Virus record (IMG/VR): IMGVR_UViG_3300036832_001373
Span: 83,530-147,529 of that record
Source of the DNA: a virus
Length of the DNA: 64,000 nt
Strand: one strand, 5' to 3'
A model generated the notes under the pieces. It was not told the origin of the DNA. It saw only the letters and a list, made by a program, of their open reading frames with translations, and did not search any database. Of this stretch, positions 10,402-21,299 are shown one piece after another. The position numbers and the translations under genes were made by a program. Every line of letters begins with the position of its first letter. Within the stretch, counting starts at the first letter, position 1.

Positions 10402-10428
10402 GTAAACGTTTGAGAAGATAGTTTCCCT
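10402..10428 (-). promoter_or_regulatory. 27-bp promoter-like motif upstream of the 9.6-10.4 kb endonuclease
   Basis: Read on the minus strand: AGGGAAACTA, 8 nt, AACGTTTAC, ending 30 nt before the ATG at 10371. The same block with identical spacing occurs at 34084, 35705, 48681 and 60660 ahead of plus-strand genes, and once at 59956. Half-site spacing (about 17-18 bp centre to centre) suits a promoter; the recognising polymerase or sigma is unknown. Confidence 0.6.
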
Positions 10429-10435
10429 AGGTTAA

Positions 10436-10615
10436 TCAGGCCGAGGGAGATGTAGAGGGATCTTTGATCACTCTAACTCCAGGCGGCAATTTAGTACGAT
10501 TGACTGTAGTTGGAATTGTAATCTTAGACTTAGGAGGAACCCAATATGAATGCTCATCGTCTGCTTTAACTGATACTTGAGCATCATTCCGATTGTAGAT
10601 TGTAGTTGAGGTCAT
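10436..10615 (-). CDS. 59-residue orphan of the collagen-fibre N-terminal anchor domain
   Basis: ATG 10615 to TGA 10436. The protein (TIYNRNDAQVSVKADD, then SYWVPP, TIPTTV, LPPGVRV) aligns over nearly its whole length with the first 50 residues of the three collagen-like proteins at 10.7, 17.5 and 18.5 kb ([25 protein letters not shown]). The collagen part and the C-terminal domain are missing. It may be a free anchor subunit or the remnant of a deleted fibre gene. It sits between the beta-helix fibre gene and the endonuclease gene. Confidence 0.7.
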   Translation of the reverse strand: MTSTTIYNRNDAQVSVKADDEHSYWVPPKSKITIPTTVNRTKLPPGVRVIKDPSTSPSA

Positions 10616-10654
10616 AGTTCTAAACTCCTAAGTTGTGTTGTAGCTTTGAGATGT

Positions 10655-13600
10655 CTACTTTAATGCATAAGGAAATAGTGGATATATACCCGAGACAGCC
10701 GAGGTTGTATTCATAGTAATTGATCCTTCTCCACCAGCTGTACCATTCGTAACTGCAGTTAGAGTAGCTCCAAATTGAGCTAGAGGATAGGAAAACCCAG
10801 GAGCCGTAGGAGCAGGAGTTGTTGAGTTGTAATTCCAATTAATACCGTACCAAATATCACCAACCGAGTAATACGTCGCTAGATCCGTTCCATTACCATC
10901 TCCTCTATGAACGTGTGATATGGTAGCACTACCAGAAGTAAATGTACCATACTCAAGTTGAGCAGGAATCCAAACTCCTGTCTTGATAATTATAGTATAA
11001 CCAGTTAATGCCGTGTCTGGATTAAGATTTGAAACAAATGTCGAATTCCCAAGAGTATCAACTAGGATATTATTTTGCTGCTGAGTAGTTACAGGCACAT
11101 ACCCACCGCCACCACCAACGTTCGCTCCTACTATAGTAACAAGAAAGATGGTTCCAGTATTCTGATGATATAACAAATCTCCAGGAGAGAGTTTAAAAGC
11201 ACTACCGGAAACCATCAAAGATTGATCAAAGTGGAAAGTCATCGTATCAGCATTACCAGGATACGTAACAGTACCGCCTCCACCTACTGTAGTCATATCT
11301 ACGAGGTACTCTACTGGTACAGCCATATTCCACAAACGATATTGACTATCTTGATATAGATAACTTGCTTGACTCATTTGTCGTCTAGATAGAGAAATCG
11401 ATCTATTAATGATACTATCATGTATCAAAGTACCCTGAGTACTGGTAGGAGTCTGAAACCAAGTCCCTTTCAGATTATTAATCTGTAGACTTCTAGTCCC
11501 TCCTGGATTAAAACGACAAGGGCCAAGAATCATGCCACCGCAATAGTTCACTGCCTGTTGATGAACTACGTCCTGAGTCTGGAGATTTCCTAATCCATTG
11601 ATAGCACTCTGCCAGCTACCTCCATTAATTGTGAGGAAACCATATTTATCATTAAGAGTAGTTATCCGCGAGTAGCCATTAACTATTACGTTAGTTAAGA
11701 TCACATCAGCAGAAGCTGACATCATGGAATGTGGGATGCACCCATGCCCGTTGTCCTCATTAAAACCAAACGTACAATCGGAGACGTGCACGGCTGATGT
11801 AAAACTACCTCCAGAAAAATCACCAAGTCTTACTACGTCTTCGACATAAATATGAGAGATTTTTACAGGGCCTGCAGTCCCTAGATACAAATCAGCAATG
11901 TTATATCCCTGTCCTCCAGCGTTATTTTCTATAGGACCATATATACCTCCTCCCTCAGCACCAAACTTGTTGTTACATATAAAAGTATGGCAGTATTGCC
12001 ACATATTATTTCGAATTTCTACAGACCTTGATTGTGTGTTGGCTATGCAAATGGCATATGGCGCACATGTTACAGTACAATCACGTATATGAGTAAAATC
12101 TGCGTTTCCATCTCCGTTAGGTTGATTTACAATATCAACTCCAAAACCATCAACCTCAGTTTCTTCTATATGAACTTGACTAGAAGACCATGTAGGAATG
12201 GTACCCCCTCCCCAATTACCAGGAGTCGTCGCATTACCTCCAGGAGTGGTTGAAGGAGTATAAGTAAACTGCGTACCATTTGAAAGAACATTGCAGTTAT
12301 ATATGCCATTATAACTGCTAGGAACAGCATTAATTATTTGCAGCCATGTTGGTACAGCTGAAAGACCATGTGGATTCACAGCCGTAGCAGTCGCTGTAGT
12401 CCCAGATATAGTAATAGAAGACAAAGCAGCAGTAGCCCACCCATTTGGGTGATTATACCCTCCAGATATAACCCAAGCTGGGAGAGTTCTTGGTGGGTAG
12501 TTATTTGCTTGGGGAAATGCGCTGTATGCATCAACAGCAATCCCTGCATACGGAGCATATCTAGATATACCACCTCCATTGGTACCAATTGGGATCAGCT
12601 CTGGAGCTAACCAGTCATTTGCATTACCAGAATGGTTAAATCCCTGAGCCTGAGAACCTACAGCAAAGTTTGCATTTACTCCTACAATAGTAATACCTTT
12701 AATACCACTATGTCGTGAGCCTTGGATATTAACAGCAGGTCGATCCGTCTTAGTAGGATAAAAAACTGGAGCATTACCAATTGTAGCAGAAAAATTAGGT
12801 CTATAAGTACCAATCAATGTTATATCATACGCGTTGTTACCCCAACCAACGTGTAAAGTATCATCAATTCTATATTTTCCATAAGGAACCTTAACTACTG
12901 AACAACCATTCTGCATAGCAAAATCTAATGCTTGTTGGAACATAGGTGCATTATCTGTTCCTTGAGTTATACTATTATATACCGTAAACGAAACAGTTCC
13001 TGATGCAGGCATATTTCCATCAAGAGTTATGCTATTAGCAGTAGGCTTACTTTGAACAATCCTAGGGACTTGTGGAGCTAATGCTGAACCTTTTGACGCA
13101 TAATTAACAACCGCAAACTGCTGATTTACGTATATGCCAGATGCATCAGCTGCTCCATTCCTCTGAGTTATTCCTGTTATCGTTGGTGAGTTAGCAGTAG
13201 ATGTCCCAGTCCACTGTCCTGCACTAAATACCTGAGTGGAATAACCATCTCCAATGGTTCCAAACTCACCAGCATTGACAGGGTTCCTTGAATAGACTGG
13301 AGTCCATATTTTACTATCTACCGTAACTTCACCATATAGTCCAGTTGCAGAAGTTGACTTTTTATAAAGTAATGGAGTAGCTTCAAGGCTAGCAGCTGGA
13401 GGATAAGTTCCTGTACGTGCTCTTACATACACATAGTTATATGTGGATGCAATAGTGACACCAGGAGTAGTAAAAGCTGAGTAAGTATCAAAATTTAACG
13501 TGTCAACATTACCTATGCCAGCAGGTCCAGTAGCTCCTGGAGTTCCTGAAGCTCCTGGAACCCCAGAAGGACCAGTAGGTCCAGGAATTCCTGGAGTCCC

Positions 13601-14242
13601 GACTCCAGAGGGACCAGTAGGTCCAGGAGGCCCTGTAGCTCCTGCACTAGCTGCAGTTCCTGGTATTCCTGAGGGGCCAGCAGATCCAGTAGCTCCTTGA
13701 ACTCCAGTGGATCCGACTGGACCTGGAGATCCTGGAGTTCCAGATGTTCCAGGAGCCCCAGTAGCTCCAGCTGCTCCGGTAGGACCTGCTATACCAGTAG
13801 CTCCAGGAGGACCAGTAGCTCCAGACGCTCCTGCTGCTGATACAGTTCCAGGTATTCCTGAGGGACCAGATGCACCAGTAGCACCTGGTGCTCCCTGAAT
13901 TCCTATAGGACCCATTACCCCCTGAGAACCTTGAGGTCCAGTAGCTCCAGTGACCCCCTCAACCCCAGCTGGACCAGTAGCTCCTTGAGCTACAGCAGTT
14001 CCAGGTATTCCCTGAGGACCAGTAGGTCCTGTAGCTCCAGTATAATCTGGAGGTTTCTGAACGCTAGGGCCAGTAGCTCCGTCAGGATCTCCTGGATCTG
14101 CTACCCAAACACCTGTAGGTAAAGTACTAACAGTAGTTGGTATAGTAGTATAAGCATTGGCGGCAATCCAATAGATTTGCCCATCGTCACCATTAATCGC
14201 CACTTGATAGTTATTACTATTGTATAACGTAGTGAAGTTCAT
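10655..14242 (-). CDS. Collagen-like tail fibre/spike with beta-helix (pectate-lyase-like) domain
   Basis: 1,195 residues. Residues 1-50 form the shared anchor domain ([30 protein letters not shown]). About residues 55-250 are Gly-X-Y collagen repeats rich in GATGP. Then comes a beta-helix entry: FGTIGDGY, DNAPMFQQALDFA and VVKVPYGKYRIDDTLHVGWG, as in the pectate-lyase superfamily. The C-terminal 250 residues are beta-rich. Family knowledge: such proteins are virion-attached receptor-binding or polysaccharide-degrading spikes. The beta-helix is paralogous to the next gene (14.3-17.5 kb; shared PTKTDR, G-I-x-G-I-x-I-x-G-A/V-N). Confidence 0.8.
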   Translation of the reverse strand: MNFTTLYNSNNYQVAINGDDGQIYWIAANAYTTIPTTVSTLPTGVWVADPGDPDGATGPSVQKPPDYTGATGPTGPQGIPGTAVAQGATGPAGVEGVTGATGPQGSQGVMGPIGIQGAPGATGASGPSGIPGTVSAAGASGATGPPGATGIAGPTGAAGATGAPGTSGTPGSPGPVGSTGVQGATGSAGPSGIPGTAASAGATGPPGPTGPSGVGTPGIPGPTGPSGVPGASGTPGATGPAGIGNVDTLNFDTYSAFTTPGVTIASTYNYVYVRARTGTYPPAASLEATPLLYKKSTSATGLYGEVTVDSKIWTPVYSRNPVNAGEFGTIGDGYSTQVFSAGQWTGTSTANSPTITGITQRNGAADASGIYVNQQFAVVNYASKGSALAPQVPRIVQSKPTANSITLDGNMPASGTVSFTVYNSITQGTDNAPMFQQALDFAMQNGCSVVKVPYGKYRIDDTLHVGWGNNAYDITLIGTYRPNFSATIGNAPVFYPTKTDRPAVNIQGSRHSGIKGITIVGVNANFAVGSQAQGFNHSGNANDWLAPELIPIGTNGGGISRYAPYAGIAVDAYSAFPQANNYPPRTLPAWVISGGYNHPNGWATAALSSITISGTTATATAVNPHGLSAVPTWLQIINAVPSSYNGIYNCNVLSNGTQFTYTPSTTPGGNATTPGNWGGGTIPTWSSSQVHIEETEVDGFGVDIVNQPNGDGNADFTHIRDCTVTCAPYAICIANTQSRSVEIRNNMWQYCHTFICNNKFGAEGGGIYGPIENNAGGQGYNIADLYLGTAGPVKISHIYVEDVVRLGDFSGGSFTSAVHVSDCTFGFNEDNGHGCIPHSMMSASADVILTNVIVNGYSRITTLNDKYGFLTINGGSWQSAINGLGNLQTQDVVHQQAVNYCGGMILGPCRFNPGGTRSLQINNLKGTWFQTPTSTQGTLIHDSIINRSISLSRRQMSQASYLYQDSQYRLWNMAVPVEYLVDMTTVGGGGTVTYPGNADTMTFHFDQSLMVSGSAFKLSPGDLLYHQNTGTIFLVTIVGANVGGGGGYVPVTTQQQNNILVDTLGNSTFVSNLNPDTALTGYTIIIKTGVWIPAQLEYGTFTSGSATISHVHRGDGNGTDLATYYSVGDIWYGINWNYNSTTPAPTAPGFSYPLAQFGATLTAVTNGTAGGEGSITMNTTSAVSGIYPLFPYALK

Positions 14243-14261
14243 ATCTTATTCCTCTTAACTT

Positions 14262-17200
14262 TTAGTAACCAGTACATTTATAACTGATAATATCACTTGC
14301 TGCAGCGTTAACTGAACGAACTGTGAGTGTAGCTGAGGTCGTAGTTGATGCAGTCTGTTGGAGAACCACTCCAGTAGTTGTCATATCATTTCCGTTACAT
14401 GCGTATCCATTAGGAGCTGCAAGAAGTGAGGAAAGAATAATAGTTGAGGCTATGTTGCAGGCAGCTGTAGAGGTCCAAGTTCCTGCAGAAGAACTTCCAA
14501 CGACTGTTACTCCTGTTGTACAGGTTCCAGTAGTCCCGACTGGAGCGGGATCGCTCATTGACTGAGCTACAACCCAATTATTATTCGAATTACAAACAGC
14601 TGTCACTTTGTTTGTACCACCTCCAGCCACAACTGCTCCTAGAGCAGCAACTGTACTATCATTGATAGTAGCTCTTAGTCCTAGGTAATTTCCCCCAAAA
14701 CAACCTGGCACTGCTGAGAACGCACTACCGTTATCACTCCAAGCAATTTGGACAAGCCATTGATTAACTCCACTACAAACTGCTTGAACCCAATTTGAAC
14801 CTCCTCCAGCTACGATAGTCCCTGGAACAATCGTTGTACTATCACTAACAACAGCTTGTAGCCCCACAGTAAAAGAACCGTTACATGTAGGGAGTGTAGA
14901 ATACGCAACACCAGTACCTGACTCTATTCCAAGAATAGTTTTTATCCTACCATAGCCTATAGCTGGCAACGGTAGAATTGGCCAAGTCCCAGTTAACAAA
15001 GATGGTTGAGTTAGAGTTATAGTTGTTGATCCGACTGTATTTATTTTAGTACCTGGAGAAATTGGCCAATTAAAGTCTGGTTGAACATCACCTGCTAACT
15101 CAGTAACGGCATTTGCCCAAAAAGAGTCACCCACGTTAAAAGAGCCCGTTGGGTTGCCTCCTGTCGCTGGATTTTTAATATTTGAAATAGTAGTTGATCC
15201 TTTTATGAAATCCCCAAAGAATAGTCTACCTGGAACCATCGTGTTAGTATGAACGAAATACGTATTCGGATTTCCAGTTGGGAAATTTCCACTTGTTGCG
15301 CCACCTATAAAATTATTTCCTGTACAAGCACCAGTACTAGTATTTAGCTTCATATTATTCATTTGACGAGCAGTAAAAGTAACTGGACTTGTACCTGTTA
15401 CACTTGTAATTACCCACGATGTTCCGGTATCAGAGTTGTACATCAAATCTCCAACACCAGCATTATAAATCTGATTGGCTGGATTAACGAATCCAGGGTC
15501 CATATTAAATGTTAGAACATCACATGAAGAAAACACTCCTGGTCCTGTTACAACCATTCCTCCTACAGCACTTAAATCCTGAGCATTAGCTATCATTGGT
15601 CTTGCAGCAAAATTGACCTTATTACCTTCGTAATCTATTAAACCAGTCGTTGACTGAAGATACTGTATAGAACTAGCAGTAAATGATAGATAATTCCCCA
15701 TTTGTTGGAAACCAAGTGAAGTACCTCCACTAGATAACGCACTAGTAGTAGTTGGTGTCAACCAAGTTAGGTACTCATTAGGGGCTTGTGCTTGTACCAT
15801 TCCAACATAAGTGTTACCTACAAATAATGATCCAGTAAAATTAACTGCCTGTTGCATAGCCATTGTTGGAAATAGAGATGCAATATCTTGAGCACCACTC
15901 CAAGTTCCACCATCGATCTCCATATACGATCTTACACCAGCGGGTGTATGTAATACTGTCTGAATACGTCCCCAAGAATTTAGAGTACACTGTCTAAGAA
16001 CTAGATTACTTCTCTGAGCAAATTCAATTAGTGCAGCTGGAGACACTCCAGTAGAGTGGTCATTGAAATTTAGATTACAATTCTCTAAGTGTACATCACC
16101 AGCAGGAGTTGCACCACCACCAAACGATCCAATTCTAACTAGTTGATCCGAGGTTATATCTTTACAATGGATCCAACCTTGGACCTGCATAGCTCCAATT
16201 TGGAAGATTTGGTAGCTATTCTTAACATTTATATTGTCACACCAAGGAGTTAAATTACCTTGTTGTATACCAAAAGCATTATTAGAGATAACAGTAAAAT
16301 TACCAAAAGCTGCAACATCTGTTATTCTGTTAGATCGAGACAGATCATGATTGATAGAAAAGCAGTAAGTACTATACTTACACACAAAACCCTTAATGTA
16401 TATTAAGTCACCACCATTATCAGAGTCAAAACTTCCTGGGTTAACGTTTGTACAAACTGCAAATCCTTCGCATCGGATTTCCTCAACAGATATACCTGAT
16501 GAATAGTTCTTATTGTATTGTGCCGTGCAAGGAGGAGAGTTGCATGTCCAAGATGGATAGCTTACAGGAGGATACTGAGTTGTTTGACCTCCAGCTGTTC
16601 CACTTCCTGAATACGAATTAACACAGATTGCTCCGTAGGGAGAATATCGAGTTAGTCCTCCAGGATTCGAACCGGTTGGAACTAAAGTTGGATCAAACCA
16701 ACCAGCAGCCGTAGTAGGGTATGGAGGAGTTAAAGATGTCGAGCCAATATAACCTTTGTTTGCTCCAATGATAGATATTCCTCGTATAGAAGAATTAAGA
16801 GCACCTTGAAAATTGAAAACACATCTATCAGTCTTAGTTGGCTTAAAGATAACTCCAGCTAGTAGATTGTCTGACATCATACGTCTATAGTTACAAGATG
16901 TAAAATTGATTGCAGTTTGTGATGGTATATCGTATCCATATCCAAGATGGATCGTATCAGAAGTAACATAAGCTCCATCATTGATACAAACAGTGTTAAA
17001 ATGATACCTTAGAGCATAATCGATCGATAGCTGAATTACAGAAGTATCATCAGCAACACCATCCCCTATAGTACCAAACTGACATGTCCGAACTGGACTG
17101 GTGGCGTAGACTGGCTGCCAGAACGTACCGCCTTTATTAACTTCTCCAGGAACATTTGTTGCAGTAGTAGTACCTTTCCTATAAGTCAGTGGACAAGCGT

Positions 17201-17471
17201 CTTTTGTCGTACCAGAGGTAACACCATTCATAGAAGCGATAGTTACATAACTAATACCATTAGGAGGAGCAACAAAAGCAGATGGAGTATCGTAGACAAC
17301 AGCATTACTAGCAGTACCAACTGATCCAAATGGAATAGGGCTAGGCTCAGCCGGACTAGCACCAGAGTTTCCACAAAGTGTATTAGGTGGAAATCGTCCA
17401 GTACATGTCTGTGCTGTAGCTGGTAAAGAAGCCAGCAGTAGAGCAATTAAACTAATTAGGACCTGTACCAT
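14262..17471 (-). CDS. Beta-helix (pectate-lyase-like) protein with Sec signal peptide instead of a fibre anchor
   Basis: 1,069 residues. ATG 17471 follows GGAGG at 6 nt and overlaps the previous stop by 16 nt. Residues 1-21 are a clear signal peptide ([18 protein letters not shown], cleavage after ATA or AQ). The body carries [22 protein letters not shown], the pectate-lyase 3 entry motif, and parallels the beta-helix of the collagen-anchored paralogue. It has far more cysteines than the paralogue, which fits an oxidising compartment. The C-terminus has two GGG-S/T-N-W/K-V modules ([28 protein letters not shown]) like those ending other fibre proteins here. Probably an exported or surface depolymerase-like protein; catalysis unproven. 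Confidence 0.75.
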   Translation of the reverse strand: MVQVLISLIALLLASLPATAQTCTGRFPPNTLCGNSGASPAEPSPIPFGSVGTASNAVVYDTPSAFVAPPNGISYVTIASMNGVTSGTTKDACPLTYRKGTTTATNVPGEVNKGGTFWQPVYATSPVRTCQFGTIGDGVADDTSVIQLSIDYALRYHFNTVCINDGAYVTSDTIHLGYGYDIPSQTAINFTSCNYRRMMSDNLLAGVIFKPTKTDRCVFNFQGALNSSIRGISIIGANKGYIGSTSLTPPYPTTAAGWFDPTLVPTGSNPGGLTRYSPYGAICVNSYSGSGTAGGQTTQYPPVSYPSWTCNSPPCTAQYNKNYSSGISVEEIRCEGFAVCTNVNPGSFDSDNGGDLIYIKGFVCKYSTYCFSINHDLSRSNRITDVAAFGNFTVISNNAFGIQQGNLTPWCDNINVKNSYQIFQIGAMQVQGWIHCKDITSDQLVRIGSFGGGATPAGDVHLENCNLNFNDHSTGVSPAALIEFAQRSNLVLRQCTLNSWGRIQTVLHTPAGVRSYMEIDGGTWSGAQDIASLFPTMAMQQAVNFTGSLFVGNTYVGMVQAQAPNEYLTWLTPTTTSALSSGGTSLGFQQMGNYLSFTASSIQYLQSTTGLIDYEGNKVNFAARPMIANAQDLSAVGGMVVTGPGVFSSCDVLTFNMDPGFVNPANQIYNAGVGDLMYNSDTGTSWVITSVTGTSPVTFTARQMNNMKLNTSTGACTGNNFIGGATSGNFPTGNPNTYFVHTNTMVPGRLFFGDFIKGSTTISNIKNPATGGNPTGSFNVGDSFWANAVTELAGDVQPDFNWPISPGTKINTVGSTTITLTQPSLLTGTWPILPLPAIGYGRIKTILGIESGTGVAYSTLPTCNGSFTVGLQAVVSDSTTIVPGTIVAGGGSNWVQAVCSGVNQWLVQIAWSDNGSAFSAVPGCFGGNYLGLRATINDSTVAALGAVVAGGGTNKVTAVCNSNNNWVVAQSMSDPAPVGTTGTCTTGVTVVGSSSAGTWTSTAACNIASTIILSSLLAAPNGYACNGNDMTTTGVVLQQTASTTTSATLTVRSVNAAASDIISYKCTGY

Positions 17472-18457
17472 GCACCGCCTCCAGGCTTTGGGCTTACAAT
17501 AACCCAGCCATAGTCATTACCAATAGTAATAGTTGAATCCCCATCACACTTCTCAGAAGAAGTAAATGCAACCGTGATAGCTCCAGTACTAGCACTGCCT
17601 CGAAAGTCTTTAATCAACACTCCAACTGAGAAGGCCTCAGGAGCCATACTTGAAGCAAGTGGTAGTGTAACTGTTGTAGGTGTTGTTGGTGGCGTGTTTA
17701 CCAACACTCTCTGTACGTTCGTAGCAACTGTGTACGGTGAGGTAGTAATAGTTGCTTGGTTAAAATTGGAACCAGGTCCAACTGGACCTGGAGGCCCTGA
17801 GGGTCCTGTAGGTCCTTGAGAACCTATAGGTCCTAGAGGTCCTGTAGCTCCTACCCCAGTTGGTCCCGTAGCCCCAGGAGGACCGAGAGGACCTTGAGAT
17901 CCAAGAGCTCCTGTAGCTCCTTGAACTCCTGTAGGTCCTTGAGTTCCTAGAACTCCTGTTGATCCGGTAGATCCTTGAGGTCCTAAAAGTCCTTGAACTC
18001 CTGTAGGTCCAGTTGATCCAGGTAAAGAAGGACCAGTAGGTCCAGTAGCTCCTTGAGTACTAGCTGTACCAGGAGGGCCAGTGGAGCCTGTAGCTCCTAT
18101 AGTACTAGCTGGACCAGGAGGTCCAGTTGAGCCTGTAGCACCTAGAGAACCAGTTGCTCCAGAAATTCCTACTCCTGTAGCTCCAGCAGGACCAGTAGGT
18201 CCAGTGGCTCCCTTATATTGTACTATACCTAAAGAGCCTGGAGGAACATAGGGACCAGTCGCCCCAGTAGCTCCCTGAACTACCCAGACACCAGGGGGAA
18301 GTGTACTTACAGTAGAAGGTATAGTAGTATAATCATTAGCAGTTATCCAATAGGTGTTACCATCGTCTGCATGAATACCAACTTGGTAATCATTACTATT
18401 ATAAAGAATAGTAGGAGCTTGTGTGCTAGTTAGATTTCTTAGAGTTGGTATGTTCAT
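17456..18457 (-). CDS. Collagen-like fibre protein (333 aa)
   Basis: The shared anchor domain starts near residue 16 ([36 protein letters not shown]). About 55 Gly-X-Y triplets with GATGPTGP follow, to about residue 230. The C-terminal domain of about 100 residues is beta-rich ([18 protein letters not shown], ending GGGAWYRS). Collagen-like stretches in phage fibres trimerise. Together with its neighbours it forms a cluster of three such fibres, plus a distinct one at 22-23 kb and one at 35 kb. Function: presumably adsorption appendage (inference). Confidence 0.78.
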   Translation of the reverse strand: MNIPTLRNLTSTQAPTILYNSNDYQVGIHADDGNTYWITANDYTTIPSTVSTLPPGVWVVQGATGATGPYVPPGSLGIVQYKGATGPTGPAGATGVGISGATGSLGATGSTGPPGPASTIGATGSTGPPGTASTQGATGPTGPSLPGSTGPTGVQGLLGPQGSTGSTGVLGTQGPTGVQGATGALGSQGPLGPPGATGPTGVGATGPLGPIGSQGPTGPSGPPGPVGPGSNFNQATITTSPYTVATNVQRVLVNTPPTTPTTVTLPLASSMAPEAFSVGVLIKDFRGSASTGAITVAFTSSEKCDGDSTITIGNDYGWVIVSPKPGGGAWYRS

Positions 18458-18471
18458 CTACCAAACCTCTA

Positions 18472-19770
18472 TCATAGAAGTTGCCAAGCAATTGTTGAGG
18501 TATCTGTAGTTGAAGATGATGTAACAGTAAAACTAGTTCCAACAGTACGACTTGAGACCCTCAACCATCCAGGCGTTCCACCATCTATCTGAGAAGTCAA
18601 GAATATATTAGAAGTAGATTGAACAGCAGTAGTGCTTACAACAGCAGTACCTCCAGACAATACAGCTGTTCCAATAGTACCGGAAGGTCCTGTAGCTCCT
18701 TGAGGACCAGTTGGGCCAGTTGCCCCTACTCCTGTAGCTCCTGTAGGTCCTCCAGACGGCCCCGTAGCTCCAGTTAAACCTGTTATTCCAGTCGCTCCTA
18801 CCCCTGTAGCTCCTGTAGCTCCTATTCCAGTTGGCCCAGTAGCTCCAGTTGGACCTTGGACTCCTGTAGGTCCAGGAACTACAGACGACGCTCCAGTTGC
18901 TCCAGTTGGACCAGTACCTCCAAGAAAGCCAGTAGCCCCAGTAGCTCCAGCTCCAGTAGGTCCAGTAGCACCAACTGGACCAGCAGGACCTATTGTAGTA
19001 GATGCTGCTCCAGTTGCTCCTGTAGCACCTACTCCAGCTGGTCCTGTAGCTCCAGTAGATCCAGCAATCGTAGAAGCAGCTCCTGTAGCTCCCGTAGGAC
19101 CTACACCAGAGGGTCCAGTAGAACCTGTAGCTCCGACACCTCCCTGTAATCCTATAGGACCAATTAGACCTTGAGGCCCAATAGGACCTGTAGCTCCGGT
19201 TGATCCCTGAGTAGTAGCTGGACCTGGAGGTCCAGTAGCTCCAGTGGGTCCTAGTGGACCGGTAGCACCAGCACCAGTTGGACCAGTTGAACCCACTGGT
19301 CCCGGAGGACCGGGAGAACCAACCGGACCTATGGTACCACCAGGACCAGTAGCTCCTGTAGGACCAGTAGTCCCTACTCCAGTGGAACCTTTAGGACCAG
19401 TTGGACCTGTAGCCCCAGAAGATCCAAAAGGTCCAGTTGGACCATCAGGGCCTGTAGCTCCGGTAGCGCCAGCACCAGTTGGACCTGTAGCTCCAGAAGG
19501 ACCAGGAGGTCCAGTAGCACCTATAGTATCAGCTGGACCAGGAGGTCCGGTAGCTCCAGTAGCTCCTGTGAAGAAAGGAGGTCCTGGACCTGTAGCACCG
19601 GTAGCTCCTGAGGGAGCATCGGCTATCCACACTCCAGTAGGGAGTGTAACTGAATCTACGGTAGCAGGTATTACAGTGTAATCGTTAGCCTTAATCCAAT
19701 ATGTATTGCTGTCATCAGCAGTAACTCCAACTTGATAGTTATTACTATTATAGAGTACAGTTACATCCAT
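18472..19770 (-). CDS. Collagen-like fibre protein (432 aa)
   Basis: Residues 1-52 are the shared anchor ([29 protein letters not shown]). Residues about 55-360 are almost uninterrupted Gly-X-Y triplets ([15 protein letters not shown]), the longest collagen stretch in the window. The final 70 residues form a Ser/Thr-rich beta domain ending TSTIAWQLL. No transmembrane segment. The DNA is correspondingly repetitive, so length variation between relatives by slippage or recombination is likely. Confidence 0.78.
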   Translation of the reverse strand: MDVTVLYNSNNYQVGVTADDSNTYWIKANDYTVIPATVDSVTLPTGVWIADAPSGATGATGPGPPFFTGATGATGPPGPADTIGATGPPGPSGATGPTGAGATGATGPDGPTGPFGSSGATGPTGPKGSTGVGTTGPTGATGPGGTIGPVGSPGPPGPVGSTGPTGAGATGPLGPTGATGPPGPATTQGSTGATGPIGPQGLIGPIGLQGGVGATGSTGPSGVGPTGATGAASTIAGSTGATGPAGVGATGATGAASTTIGPAGPVGATGPTGAGATGATGFLGGTGPTGATGASSVVPGPTGVQGPTGATGPTGIGATGATGVGATGITGLTGATGPSGGPTGATGVGATGPTGPQGATGPSGTIGTAVLSGGTAVVSTTAVQSTSNIFLTSQIDGGTPGWLRVSSRTVGTSFTVTSSSTTDTSTIAWQLL

Positions 19771-19784
19771 AGTTTAGATCTCTA

Positions 19785-20129
19785 TTATCCAACGATCCAA
19801 TTAGAGCCATCCCAGAAGACAGGTATTAGAGTGTTACCTCCTCCAACAACTGGAGAGCCAAAAACTGGACTTAAAGCATCAGTTACAAACATCTTAGTTG
19901 CAGTACAAAGTGTAGTTGGTAGATTAGCTACGAGTACTTTTGGAAACTTCACTCCATTCAAAAAGAATAGATTTGATAGTTGTTGAAGAGTAATCCTATA
20001 CGTAGTAAAGCCAGTATCACTAGTTGAGTCGACCTGATTAATAATGATATAATCAGGGAGAGTCGTTGTAGCAGCTACGTCAAGATCTGAGACCTTAAGA
20101 AGAGCAGTTGGATATGCAAGACAGGTCAT
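19785..20129 (-). CDS. Small fibre-tip-like virion protein
   Basis: 114 residues, overlapping the upstream gene by 4 nt. The C-terminus reads MFVTDALSPVFGSPVVGGGN then VFWDGSNWIVG, a module also ending the 35-kb collagen protein and repeated in the secreted beta-helix protein. Such V-x-D-x-GGG-x-DG-x-W endings are common at phage fibre tips. Role inferred from this and from the fibre-rich neighbourhood. Confidence 0.5.
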   Translation of the reverse strand: MTCLAYPTALLKVSDLDVAATTTLPDYIIINQVDSTSDTGFTTYRITLQQLSNLFFLNGVKFPKVLVANLPTTLCTATKMFVTDALSPVFGSPVVGGGNTLIPVFWDGSNWIVG

Positions 20130-20950
20130 TTATTAGTCTCCAAAGGAACTTGCTCCTCTGTTGCTATAGCATTAGTATTCTCATCAGTTAACACGTAAAC
20201 ATTATTATCCTTTATCGGAGTATTGCTATCAATTATTATACCTACAATCTTGTAAGTTGGAGGACAAACTGGGGACCTATAGTTAAGATCGATATGGTCT
20301 ATGCGCTTAACAGGTTCAGACTCTCCTAGAATACATCTACATTCAAAAGGCACCATTATTGAGAGAAGAGACCCTCTACCTTTCAGTCTATCTGGTAGAC
20401 TTGGAATTTTATCGTATCTTGGATTACCTATCTCAATCCTATAAGGAGATTGGGTATGAAGAATTTGAGAGTCATAGTGATATAAAGTGGACTTTTCCCT
20501 GATACCTTTACGGTACAGTCCATCGAACAACATTTCCGTATATTCAACTTTAAAATCATATACTCTAAGAACATACAAAAGGATAGCTGGAACTACAGTC
20601 ATTTGCCATTTAGATTGAACTGGCTCTCTTATATTGTTTGGATGAGTTGATAAAGCTGGATCCCAAGGACGAAGAGCGTGATCATATGTACGTTCTACTA
20701 CTTCAGTAGTACTTCTGGAGAAGTAGGCAAATGGTAGGGTAATATTTCCAATATTCTCAGGATGTCTTAGTTGATAAAGATACGAGGCATAGTCCAAATC
20801 GTCTCTAGGAGAATAAATTACTTGACTAGGATCAATCCATATAAAAGGAGAAATATAATTTAATAAGTCGTACATACGATATTCTAGTTCACGATTTATC
20901 TCACTCAGAGTGCTTAAAGCATTATCTCCAGAACAGGGATCGTTTGTCAT
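20126..20950 (-). CDS. Conserved-looking virion/neck-region protein, function unknown
   Basis: 274 residues with no recognised motif. The first half is helical and aromatic (LEYRMYDLLNYISPFIWI, ILLYVLRVYDFKVEY). The C-terminal part is beta-rich with a Cys pair (FECRCILG) and RSPVCPPTYKIVGIII. It overlaps both neighbours by 4 nt, so it is translationally coupled in the late operon between capsid and tail genes. This is where neck and tail-completion proteins are found, but I cannot assign one. Confidence 0.4.
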   Translation of the reverse strand: MTNDPCSGDNALSTLSEINRELEYRMYDLLNYISPFIWIDPSQVIYSPRDDLDYASYLYQLRHPENIGNITLPFAYFSRSTTEVVERTYDHALRPWDPALSTHPNNIREPVQSKWQMTVVPAILLYVLRVYDFKVEYTEMLFDGLYRKGIREKSTLYHYDSQILHTQSPYRIEIGNPRYDKIPSLPDRLKGRGSLLSIMVPFECRCILGESEPVKRIDHIDLNYRSPVCPPTYKIVGIIIDSNTPIKDNNVYVLTDENTNAIATEEQVPLETNK

Positions 20951-21288
20951 TCTTGATTCGTATAGTCTCTACTAAATGTGCCTTTAAAGCGTCTACCAGA
21001 CAGATCATGTTTGTCTTTATTTCCGTACTTATCGTCATCATCCATAGAACCATCTCCGATACCAGTATCAGAAACGCCTCCAGCAGAGGAAGTAGCGTCT
21101 CCTACCCCTTGAGTTCCAGGTATTTTTGTAGGAGTACCAACAACAGTACTACGTTGAATAAAATCCTGTCCTTTATTGAAACTACCAGTTCTACTATTAT
21201 CAGATTTAAAATTTAAAGTTGGAATTTTAGGATCAGCACTACCGATCCTAGCATCAACTAGAGCTCTGATTTTATCTATAGTACTCAT
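20947..21288 (-). CDS. Leader-family protein (candidate packaged/core protein), 113 aa
   Basis: The N-terminus MSTIDKIRALVDARIG matches the shared leader (compare IIRSLVDARIF at 58.3 kb). The rest is low-complexity, Gly/Ser/Asp-rich and charged (DDDDKYGNKDKHD), with no fold evident. It overlaps the downstream gene by 4 nt. If the leader is a head-targeting signal cut after LVD, the mature protein would be a small hydrophilic head protein (inference). Confidence 0.5.
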   Translation of the reverse strand: MSTIDKIRALVDARIGSADPKIPTLNFKSDNSRTGSFNKGQDFIQRSTVVGTPTKIPGTQGVGDATSSAGGVSDTGIGDGSMDDDDKYGNKDKHDLSGRRFKGTFSRDYTNQE

Positions 21289-21299
21289 GAGACATTTCC

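Noticed and set aside
16441-16470. GTTAACGTTTG inside the secreted beta-helix gene as another promoter motif
   Set aside because: The second half (TAGTTTCCCT at 8-nt spacing) is absent.
13500-19681. Long Pro-rich plus-strand frames opposite the collagen-like genes
   Set aside because: They are the mirror image of Gly-X-Y codons (GGN-CCN), lack ribosome sites and match no known protein.
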